A stretch of 64,000 nt of DNA. It comes from Arcobacter vandammei. GTDB taxonomy: Bacteria; Campylobacterota; Campylobacteria; Campylobacterales; Arcobacteraceae. The position numbers were made by a program, and so were the translations under genes. Shown one piece after another: positions 17,817 through 25,109 of the stretch. Positions within the stretch are counted from its first letter, which is position 1. Each line of letters opens with the position of its first letter. The notes under the pieces are model-generated. The model searched no databases and was not told where the DNA came from. It worked only from the letters and a program-made list of their open reading frames with translations. The stretch spans positions 1 to 64,000 of the forward strand of contig NZ_JADKPZ010000001.1 in NCBI RefSeq assembly GCF_016106035.1. Direction: 5' to 3'.

Positions 17817-18411
17817 AAAATAAATTCTCTAAAACTCTCATCTTTGTTATATCTCTATCAAATCCTAACTGTTTGGTTGATTCATCATAAATTTTTTGAA
17901 ACCTATCATCTGAAATCATTTCCAAACAAATATCTCTATATAGTTGATACTGTTTAACATCCTTATTCTTATTTTGATAAGTTGGTTTCCATATAGACTC
18001 CAATAAATGATTTTCTTTAAAATAATTTTTGATTCTACTATCAAATATTGGATAATCTGTTGGATTGATAAAATGGATTAATTTAGATACACCTACGATT
18101 GAATTATTAATACAATCAACTAACTTTCCATATTCAATATTATTAATTTCAATATGGTTTTTAACCTTATTTAAAATGGTGATAACATCATCGATATTAT
18201 CTTTTGTATTAAATTTTTTTAAGATGGTTGGCATCCATCCATAAGTAAAATATGATGAAATAACTAATGAATGATAATCTATTGTTTCAATTCTTTTGAA
18301 AAACTCTACAAATTCAAAATAACTCTCAAAATAAGATATATTTTCAAATTCTATTTTATAATTTTTTAATGATTCAAAAACTAAATCAATATCTTTTTTA
18401 TTAAAACTCAT
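17797..18411 (-). CDS. Hypothetical protein with FINPTDYPIFDSR motif, 204 aa
   Basis: A helical protein of 204 aa. The central stretch SKLIHFINPTDYPIFDSRIKNYF resembles a motif seen in uncharacterised accessory-region proteins with a helix-hairpin-helix-like core. I cannot assign a function. There is no signal peptide or membrane span. It lies just upstream, on the opposite strand, of the replication origin region. Confidence 0.5.
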   Translation of the reverse strand: MSFNKKDIDLVFESLKNYKIEFENISYFESYFEFVEFFKRIETIDYHSLVISSYFTYGWMPTILKKFNTKDNIDDVITILNKVKNHIEINNIEYGKLVDCINNSIVGVSKLIHFINPTDYPIFDSRIKNYFKENHLLESIWKPTYQNKNKDVKQYQLYRDICLEMISDDRFQKIYDESTKQLGFDRDITKMRVLENLFFTFGKN

Positions 18412-18530
18412 TTTATTTCTCCAATAGATTTTTTGTAATAAATTTTACCTTTAATATCATCTATTTTACATTATTTTAAACATAATTATTATTTTTAAAT
18501 AAGTATCAAAGGTTTGTAACCAACAAAGGG

Positions 18531-18546
18531 AGTGTCGTAAGACACT
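18531..18546. repeat. Perfect hairpin in the origin region
   Basis: agtgtc / gacact with a GTAA loop. It could be a terminator remnant, a protein site or an origin structure; nothing decides between them. Confidence 0.4.
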
Positions 18547-18674
18547 ACCAACTGAAGTCTGAAAGACAAAGAATCCTTTTCTTTTTTTCTTTATTTAATT
18601 TATTTCTTTATTTGAGAGGATTTACCTCTGAGAAACACTTTATTATAAAGGTGAAAAATGGTGATGAGTTAGAA

Positions 18675-18770
18675 TTTATCCAAAATGAACCAACTTTTAT
18701 CCAAAATCATTCAACTTATTCCAATATAAAGTAAGTTTTTTCCAAAATAAATCACATTTTTTCAAAAATC
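18675..18770 (+). repeat. Iteron array (five repeats, 20-21-bp spacing)
   Basis: The core tccaaaat occurs at 18679, 18700 and 18741, with variants tccaatat at 18720 and ttcaaaaa near 18761. Spacings are 21, 20, 21 and 20 bp, close to two helical turns. They lie 60-150 bp upstream of a Rep_3-type initiator gene, as expected for initiator binding sites. Confidence 0.75.
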
Positions 18771-18828
18771 AATAAAAAACTTTTTAAGATTTGTAAAATA
18801 GTTATATATACAATAAAGGAGTATAACA

Positions 18829-19878
18829 ATGTTTACAATTAATAGAGGTCTATGTGAAATTGAATTTAAAAATATCAACTTAGAAAATATTGATGTTGAT
18901 GTAATGGAATATTTGTGGTTTAAAATCAGAGAAAGATATGAAACACCTACTAATAATATTGAAATAGGTTTTAGTGAAATAAAAGAAGGAATTAGAAGAT
19001 ATAGTAAAGATTCCTTTATTTCATCAATACAAAGATTAAATGGTATCACCATTATTACAAACATAAAATCAAATAAACCATCTAAGAGATATAAATTTTA
19101 TTTTACATTATCTGAAGACAAAAAGAGTTTCAAAGTTGAATTTGATGAGAAGATTTTTGTATTGTTTGGTAAATCCAAATCATTCAATTCATATCATCAA
19201 CATAATATTTATCAGTTTAATGAAAAATATTCAAAACTATTTTACAAATTTTTGGTTGGATACAAATTTCTAATAGGTAAATCAATCTTTGTGAGAAGTA
19301 ATGTATTGATGAAGATTTTAAATATCCATACTGATAAATCTATAAGTAAAATACAAAGTGATATTTTTAAATCATCTGTGAACAAAATCAATGAAAAAAC
19401 TGATTTGAATATCTCATTTGATAAAGAGTGTGTAGAGTTTGAAAATGGATTAGAAATTGTAAAATATAGAGTGACTATCAACAGTTATAAAGGAGATACT
19501 GATATGAAAGGAAATGATTTAAAAAGAGAAACTTCAAAGAAAAAATCAGATTATGAAAAAAGAATAGATAAGCGGATTAATAACATAAAATCTGAGTTTG
19601 ATGGAAAATTTGATACAACAAATACAAATAAAATTCCAATTGTTATTCTTAAAAATAAAATTACAAACTTACCAATCTACATTGATGGAGAATACAGATT
19701 AACAGATTTTTTTAATTATTTTACAAAAACACCATTAGAAACATTGAATAAAATTAATGAATGGATTAAAAATGATGATTATAATTATGATATATGGTGG
19801 GTAGATACTTATTTTAAAACATTTGAAAAGGTATGTTTATTGTCACAGAGTGAATTAAAACAAAGAGGATTAATTTAA
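18829..19878 (+). CDS. rep: Plasmid replication initiator, Rep_3 family
   Basis: This 349-aa protein starts at an ATG behind AAAGGAGTATAAC. The N-terminal part matches the winged-helix pair of Rep_3 initiators: YLWFKIRERYETPTNN, SFISSIQRLNGITI, then YQFNEKYSKLFYKFLVGY, where the family has its LxxxYSxxLYxxL stretch. A basic helical segment (KRETSKKKSDYEKRIDKRI) follows the initiator core, and then a C-terminal domain of about 90 aa that I do not recognise. It probably binds the upstream iterons and opens the origin when the element is circular. Whether it is silent in the chromosome is not visible. Confidence 0.75.
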   Translation: MFTINRGLCEIEFKNINLENIDVDVMEYLWFKIRERYETPTNNIEIGFSEIKEGIRRYSKDSFISSIQRLNGITIITNIKSNKPSKRYKFYFTLSEDKKSFKVEFDEKIFVLFGKSKSFNSYHQHNIYQFNEKYSKLFYKFLVGYKFLIGKSIFVRSNVLMKILNIHTDKSISKIQSDIFKSSVNKINEKTDLNISFDKECVEFENGLEIVKYRVTINSYKGDTDMKGNDLKRETSKKKSDYEKRIDKRINNIKSEFDGKFDTTNTNKIPIVILKNKITNLPIYIDGEYRLTDFFNYFTKTPLETLNKINEWIKNDDYNYDIWWVDTYFKTFEKVCLLSQSELKQRGLI

Positions 19879-20057
19879 CCATTACTTCTTAACACAATAA
19901 CCTCTTTAAAATCAACGGAATCAAATCACCCCTCACATTGGTATTCTTTTTATAAAAAAACCTTTGAAGAGAAGATTTGACATTTTTTTTACATTCTATG
20001 TATAAATTTAAAAAATACATAGAATGAGTATAAATAAAAATAAAACAGTTGGAGTTG

Positions 20058-20354
20058 ATGATGAGAAATCCTAATGAAATTGAAAATCTAATTTTTAAAT
20101 CTGTTAAACAATCAAATTTATTTGATGGTGAATGGGAAAGTATGATGTATTCAAATCTTTTAAAAATGATAATCATCAAAGGTGGTGGAATTGAAGAATT
20201 TATTCAACACTATTCACCGTATTTTGATGTATCTGATTTAGAGTATTACTTTAAAGATGATTTAATAAAAAGATATGGAAATGATGGTTATCAACTCTTT
20301 ATTGATTTTGTTGTAGGAGAAAATGATGTTATTGAGAGAAATAAAAGTAGATGA
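20058..20354 (+). CDS. Hypothetical acidic protein, about 98 aa
   Basis: I prefer the ATG at 20058 with GGAG four bases upstream, although the frame is open from 20049. It contains EIENLIFKSVKQSNLFDGEW and a second half with GGGIEEFIQHYSPYFDVSDL. It is weakly similar in layout to the next gene (VDELIFKSISNDE), so the two may be paralogues. It heads a run of six tightly packed small plus-strand genes. Confidence 0.55.
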   Translation: MMRNPNEIENLIFKSVKQSNLFDGEWESMMYSNLLKMIIIKGGGIEEFIQHYSPYFDVSDLEYYFKDDLIKRYGNDGYQLFIDFVVGENDVIERNKSR

Positions 20355-20598
20355 ATTAATTTTTAAAAGTATTTCAAATGATGAAACTACTTATAAAGAT
20401 GAATTTGAAAGAGAGTTTGTTTTATCAATTGTAAAACATTTTTTTAATGAATATGATTGGAATAATTTTGATGGATTTTATGTAGATACGAATACTTATA
20501 ATAAGTATTACAGAGATTTATTTTTGGAATATTATCCATTTTTAGAAAAATACCATATTCAAAAATTACTTAGGGAGAATAGAAATGAATCTATATGA
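20323..20598 (+). CDS. Hypothetical acidic protein, 91 aa
   Basis: Overlaps the previous gene by 32 nt and the next by 14 nt. The stretch DELIFKSISNDETTYKDEFE parallels the start of the preceding protein, suggesting tandem duplication and divergence. It is rich in Asp, Glu, Tyr and Asn. No domain is recognised. Confidence 0.5.
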   Translation: MMLLREIKVDELIFKSISNDETTYKDEFEREFVLSIVKHFFNEYDWNNFDGFYVDTNTYNKYYRDLFLEYYPFLEKYHIQKLLRENRNESI

Positions 20599-20848
20599 AT
20601 TTTTAGAAAATAGAGATTATGAAGAAATTGAGAGTTACATTACAGATTGTATATCTCATAATAAAAACAATGAATTAGATAAATATAGAAAATTAGTCTT
20701 AGTATTAATGTTAAGTGAATTTTTTGAAAGAAAAGATTTCAAACATTTTTACAATAATCATCAATTTGATATAAAAGAGTTAAACCAACAAATAAAACAG
20801 TCAATAAAAGAAAAATTAAATAAGGATAAAAAAAATGAAAGTAAGTGA
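20585..20848 (+). CDS. Hypothetical protein, 87 aa
   Basis: ATG at 20585 with GGGAG upstream. Helical protein beginning MNLYEFLENRDYEEIESYIT and ending in a lysine-rich tail. Its stop overlaps the next start by 14 nt. Unknown function. Confidence 0.5.
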   Translation: MNLYEFLENRDYEEIESYITDCISHNKNNELDKYRKLVLVLMLSEFFERKDFKHFYNNHQFDIKELNQQIKQSIKEKLNKDKKNESK

Positions 20849-21071
20849 TTTAAACAAAGATATTCAAAATATCAAAAATCAAAAACCTTTATCAAATGAG
20901 AATAAAGACAAACTGAGAAATGTTTTAACAAATATGTTTGATGTAATAGAGAAATTTGAAAGAAATGGAGTAATTGATAAAAACTCCACTCAAAAAATTG
21001 ATTTTTTAAAAGATACCATAAAATCAATTATCAAAGACGAGGATGAGAAGAAAATCATTAGAGGTGAATAA
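20835..21071 (+). CDS. Hypothetical helical protein, 78 aa
   Basis: Small charged helical protein (KVSDLNKDIQNIKNQK, then LTNMFDVIEKFERNGVID). Coupled to its neighbours by overlap upstream and a 2-nt gap downstream. No recognised family. Confidence 0.5.
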   Translation: MKVSDLNKDIQNIKNQKPLSNENKDKLRNVLTNMFDVIEKFERNGVIDKNSTQKIDFLKDTIKSIIKDEDEKKIIRGE

Positions 21072-21073
21072 TA

Positions 21074-21298
21074 ATGAAAGAGTATGAGATATTTGATGAT
21101 TTTTTAAAAAAATCCAAAAAAATCAGAGAGTTTTGTGATGATAGAGAAAAAATGTTATTTGAATCAATCAGAATGGAAATTTCAAATGATGGAAAAATCC
21201 ATTGGTTGAATTCCATTGTGTATGAAATTGATAAGGTTTTATCTTTTATTGACAGATTATCAAATGAAAGAAAATCTCAATTTAATTTAAAAAAGTAA
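21074..21298 (+). CDS. Hypothetical protein, 74 aa
   Basis: ATG at 21074, 2 nt after the previous stop. Charged helical protein (DDFLKKSKKIREFCDDREKM). Last of the tightly coupled block. Unknown. Confidence 0.5.
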   Translation: MKEYEIFDDFLKKSKKIREFCDDREKMLFESIRMEISNDGKIHWLNSIVYEIDKVLSFIDRLSNERKSQFNLKK

Positions 21299-21374
21299 TC
21301 CATTTTATTAAAAATGATTTTTATATTTAAACAATTTTGGGGTAAAATCTAAAAAATAACTCTAAGGAAACACA

Positions 21375-21746
21375 ATGGATAAATCTCAGTTACAACTTCA
21401 AATTTTACAACTTAGTGAATTACAAAATATCTGTAATGATATTATTGAAATTGAATCAAATAAACAAAATGATACAGAATTAGTAAAGTTATTAAAAAAA
21501 GACTATAGATTATCAAATGATGAAATTAATTCTATTTCAACGATTGTTTTAGGTAAGAAAAAAGGTGAAAGTGTTGATAAAAAATCATTAGATTTATTAA
21601 AAAATAAATGTGAATCTTACTGTATGATTTGTGAAATCAATCCAAAAGATAAAGATGGTAAATTTATTGGTTATGGAAAAATCAAAACTCGGTCATCTAA
21701 TAAGAAAAACTCTTTAAACAAGAAGTTAAAAGAGATGGGAGAGTAA
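21375..21746 (+). CDS. Hypothetical protein, 123 aa
   Basis: ATG at 21375 behind AAGGAAACACA. The N-terminal half is coiled and Gln/Leu-rich (QLQLQILQLSELQNICNDI). The C-terminal half has two cysteines (KCESYCMICEINPKD) that could bind metal, but the spacing fits no zinc finger I know. A strong terminator follows. Confidence 0.5.
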   Translation: MDKSQLQLQILQLSELQNICNDIIEIESNKQNDTELVKLLKKDYRLSNDEINSISTIVLGKKKGESVDKKSLDLLKNKCESYCMICEINPKDKDGKFIGYGKIKTRSSNKKNSLNKKLKEMGE

Positions 21747-21758
21747 TTAGTCTCCCAT
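21735..21758. terminator. Bidirectional terminator between convergent genes
   Basis: Perfect 8-bp inverted repeat atgggaga / tctcccat with an 8-nt loop, between the stops of the genes ending at 21746 (plus) and 21759 (minus), with T and A tracts on either side. Confidence 0.75.
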
Positions 21759-22370
21759 TTATAATTTATTAAATATTTCTTTCCACTCTTTCTTTTTATC
21801 TTCAATAGAAGTTCTCTGTTGAAATGATGGAGATTTTAACTTTACCCATTTAATATTTTTATCATCAAAATTTATATTATCAAATTTATTAGTATCTTTT
21901 TTAGAATCTCTATTTACACAACATTTTATTTTTTCAGAAAAAAGTGATGTTGAAAGTTTTTCTACATATTCAGAAGTAAATAAAATTGTATCTATCTCTG
22001 TATTCTCAATATATTTGAAAATATCTTTGAATGATATAGGAATAATATCTGAATCAGATGATGATTGTTTATGTCTATAAATTTGATGGAATAAATCAAT
22101 AAATCCAATATAATTTTTTGTTGAAAATTCTTTTCTTTTTTCAATTGAATCTAAATCATTTAAATCTACATCAAATACAGATGAAATTATTTCCCAAAAA
22201 CTATTATCTTTACTACCATAAAACCAATTAACATCATCATCTTCTAAACGATTAATACAAAATCTATGTGGTGGAATTGTTCCAACAATAAGATATTTTG
22301 TATCATTTTTTATAAATGGTTCAAATGGGTGTGTATCTACATTAACTATGTTATTAATAATAAAATCCAT
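21759..22370 (-). CDS. Uracil-DNA glycosylase superfamily-like protein in the type III R-M operon
   Basis: The N-terminus of this 203-aa protein matches the superfamily pattern. A hydrophobic strand and catalytic-loop-like segment KYLIVGTIPPHRFC is followed by WFYGSKDNSFWEIISSVF, resembling the YYxxPxNxFWxxL of MUG and deoxyinosine glycosylases. These enzymes excise deaminated bases. The second active-site motif near the C-terminus (KLKSPSFQQRTS) is where the family has a loop with SPS and a DNA-intercalating segment. It starts 2 nt after the tiny HsdS-like frame and ends the R-M operon. The role could be base repair, recognition of modified phage DNA, or a structural derivative. Confidence 0.6.
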   Translation of the reverse strand: MDFIINNIVNVDTHPFEPFIKNDTKYLIVGTIPPHRFCINRLEDDDVNWFYGSKDNSFWEIISSVFDVDLNDLDSIEKRKEFSTKNYIGFIDLFHQIYRHKQSSSDSDIIPISFKDIFKYIENTEIDTILFTSEYVEKLSTSLFSEKIKCCVNRDSKKDTNKFDNINFDDKNIKWVKLKSPSFQQRTSIEDKKKEWKEIFNKL

Positions 22371-22372
22371 AT

Positions 22373-22489
22373 TTATAACTCTCCTCTAAAAGCTTTATCC
22401 AAAATTGAAGCCTTTAATGCTTTAAGGCTATCCATTTTTTCTTTTTGGATTGATTTAACTTTTTCTATTTTTTCAGAAATTTCATCCAT
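22373..22489 (-). CDS. 38-aa peptide resembling the C-terminus of HsdS
   Basis: The start codon overlaps the stop of the Res gene (ATGGATGA), and the stop lies 2 nt before the next gene. The peptide is a short coiled coil ending in LKASILDKAFRGEL, which closely resembles the conserved last residues of type I specificity subunits (LKxSILxKAFxGEL). It may be a remnant of an hsdS gene or a functional assembly peptide. Tight coupling on both sides argues that it is translated. Confidence 0.6.
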   Translation of the reverse strand: MDEISEKIEKVKSIQKEKMDSLKALKASILDKAFRGEL

Positions 22490-25109
22490 TAATTATTTCT
22501 TTGATTACTTCTTCAAAATACTCTTTTGTTTTTTTGTCATCTTCACTACAATTAGAATCATTATAAAATGGTAATCCAATTAATCTATAATTTTCTGTTT
22601 CATATACAATTTTGTTGTTTGTTTCAAATACAGATTGAACCTCATTTAAAAAGTCTTTTTCTTTCCATTTATCATTTTGGATTAAGTGACATCCTTTCGG
22701 TTCAACAAACAATTGATATTTTAATTCTGAATCTGAGTGTTTAAAAAATATTAGAAAATCTGTTTCAAATCCTTTACCATTTTTGAATCCAAATGTCTTT
22801 AAAACACCCTCATTTCTAATTAAGTAAAAATAATCAAATTCTCTATCTGTATTCTCTCTATACTCTTTGATTAATTCATTAACAAATCCAACTAAACATT
22901 TTTCTTCAGTTGTTCCATAACAATCATCATAAACATACCAATCTTCATCTTTTATTGATACTTTCTTAGAATGTTTATCAATAGAATGTCCTTCCCCATC
23001 AGTATTAGTAGTAATTTGTTTGAATTTTCTTCTAAAGTCTTTGAAAATATCTTTAATTGGTTTTCTTTCAAACTCTTTACTACCTTCATCATCTGTATAT
23101 TTTTTCTTCATCTGTTTTTCAATCTCACTAAACAGATTGTTTGATATTTCCAATAATTCTTTTGGTTGTAATGATGATAAATCAAATGATTTAGGTATGT
23201 TGTTGATGTAAATACTGATTTGTGATACATTATCATTAATAAATGTTTCTATTGAATCAATTGGAAGATACTTCTTTAAGTTATTATAGAAAAAGAAACT
23301 ATTTAGAGATAGAGATTTTAAATACACTCTTTTTGATATAGTAATCTTCTTACTCTCCACATCTCCAAAGTTATAACTCTCTTTTTCTAAGAATGGATTA
23401 TCAGTAATGATTTTTTTAATATCAATCTCAAAATCATATCTTTTCTCTACACCATAATCTTCAAAGAAATCCACTTTATCTTTATCTTTTTTAATCTGAT
23501 AGTTTTTGAATACAAACTCATCATTATAAAAATCAGTTTCTTTGAATTCATCTTTGAGTTTAACTTCTATCTCTATCTCATCAGTATCAATCAATCCCTC
23601 TTTTACTAAATTATCTTTGAGTGATGAAATAAATTTATCATTGTTTTTAGAGTGGTAATAAAACTCCTCTAATACTCTTAAATCATTATCCAAATCCTCA
23701 TCAAACTTTCTTTGAAATGTTTCTCTACCAACTACTTTAAATGGGAATATCCTACAACCTCTACCAATAAGTTGTTTATCACTTATAACAGTATCTTTTT
23801 TACTACTATTTGATTCATCTAACCTAACAATATCAAAAAGGTTTAATACATCCCATCCCTCATTTAACATATTAACTGCGAAAATTACTCTTATAGAGTT
23901 TTTTTCTAATTCATTCAACTCTTTAACAATGGTTTCATTTACAGAAGTATTATTTACAATCCTAATACTTTCATCAACATAGTTAGATTTGAAAATTGTT
24001 ATGAGATTTTCATAACTAAATCCACTATCTTTTTCAAAGTATGAAATCGCTTTTTGTATCTGTGGATTATCATAATCTTTAAAATATTCAAAATCAGATA
24101 CAGAAAGATTTTTAATTAAATCCAAAAAATCTTCCATATCAGATTCAGAATCTTTTATCTTCATTGATTTAATTAGGATGGTTGGTTTTAGATTTATTCC
24201 ATTATCAGAAGCAACTTTCTCTCTATAATATGAGAGTAGTAATGCAGATAATATCCTTTTATCTTTACTCATATCAGATTTTAGAAGTGATATATCTTTA
24301 GAATACTTATCCTCTCTAAATTCCTTTAGTGAATATCTTATAATAATTTTATCTTCATATTTTTTTGCGATATTTTCATTATCCAAATCTATTGTAGCTG
24401 TATATTCCAATAATATATTATCTCTATTTTGTTTTAAAAGTTTTGATACAGTTGATTCCCATCCATTTTCTTCTTTTTCTAATTCTTCTATTTCATTTTT
24501 TTGTGTAGCTGTTTGTAAGTGATGAGCTTCATCTGATAGTAATACTATTTTTAAATCTTTTACACCATCATATGTGATTTGATTTTCAGTAGGTGTATTT
24601 AGTTTTAAATGTAAATTTTGGATTGTAGTAAATATAATTTGTATCTCATCATCATTAGTTTCTTCAAATGATGTAACCTCTTTTACTTTTATCTTTTGAG
24701 AGTTATATACAATTTCATCTTTGAATAGATATTTATCTGATTGAACATTTACAAAGTTTTCTTTTGTCTTTTTTACAATTACATCTCTATTTACAAAGAA
24801 GATAAAGTTTCTGTATCCCTTTTCATAGAAATACAAAATATTTGAAGCCATTAGTAGTGTTTTTCCACTACCAGTAGCCATATTAAATAGAATATGTTTT
24901 GATTTATCTTCAAAATATACATCATCATTCTCAATTACATAATCCAATCTACTAATTGCTTCTAATTGATATGGACGAAGTGATAGAGATTGATTTAATT
25001 GAGATATAAAGAAAGGATTTGTATCTTCATACTCTTTTCTTAATTTCTCTAAATCTTTTTTTGTTTTCTTTGTTTCAAACTCTTTGAATAAGTAATCTAA
25101 ATCATACAT
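22482..25109 (-). CDS. res: Type III restriction endonuclease subunit (Res)
   Basis: This 875-aa ATP-dependent translocase/nuclease cuts DNA when it meets unmethylated sites with Mod. It shows helicase motif I NMATGSGKTLLMA (about residue 78), motif II SDEAHH (about 193) and motif VI LIGRGCRIFPF (about 450). A C-terminal nuclease region contains ETDFLIFF followed by QLFVEPKG, matching the PD-(D/E)xK pattern of Res subunits. Its ATG overlaps the mod stop at 25109, so Mod and Res are co-translated. The length is slightly shorter than typical (900-1000 aa), but all key motifs are present. Confidence 0.93.
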   Translation of the reverse strand: MYDLDYLFKEFETKKTKKDLEKLRKEYEDTNPFFISQLNQSLSLRPYQLEAISRLDYVIENDDVYFEDKSKHILFNMATGSGKTLLMASNILYFYEKGYRNFIFFVNRDVIVKKTKENFVNVQSDKYLFKDEIVYNSQKIKVKEVTSFEETNDDEIQIIFTTIQNLHLKLNTPTENQITYDGVKDLKIVLLSDEAHHLQTATQKNEIEELEKEENGWESTVSKLLKQNRDNILLEYTATIDLDNENIAKKYEDKIIIRYSLKEFREDKYSKDISLLKSDMSKDKRILSALLLSYYREKVASDNGINLKPTILIKSMKIKDSESDMEDFLDLIKNLSVSDFEYFKDYDNPQIQKAISYFEKDSGFSYENLITIFKSNYVDESIRIVNNTSVNETIVKELNELEKNSIRVIFAVNMLNEGWDVLNLFDIVRLDESNSSKKDTVISDKQLIGRGCRIFPFKVVGRETFQRKFDEDLDNDLRVLEEFYYHSKNNDKFISSLKDNLVKEGLIDTDEIEIEVKLKDEFKETDFYNDEFVFKNYQIKKDKDKVDFFEDYGVEKRYDFEIDIKKIITDNPFLEKESYNFGDVESKKITISKRVYLKSLSLNSFFFYNNLKKYLPIDSIETFINDNVSQISIYINNIPKSFDLSSLQPKELLEISNNLFSEIEKQMKKKYTDDEGSKEFERKPIKDIFKDFRRKFKQITTNTDGEGHSIDKHSKKVSIKDEDWYVYDDCYGTTEEKCLVGFVNELIKEYRENTDREFDYFYLIRNEGVLKTFGFKNGKGFETDFLIFFKHSDSELKYQLFVEPKGCHLIQNDKWKEKDFLNEVQSVFETNNKIVYETENYRLIGLPFYNDSNCSEDDKKTKEYFEEVIKEIING

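Larger units (their letters stand above)
18412..18828. other. Putative replication origin region of the element
   Basis: This 417-bp gene-free stretch lies between a minus-strand unknown gene and the Rep gene. It contains a perfect short hairpin, five iteron-like repeats, a very AT-rich stretch around 18580-18650 and 18765-18815, and the probable rep promoter (TATATA near 18805). That combination is typical of Rep_3-type plasmid origins. Confidence 0.6.
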
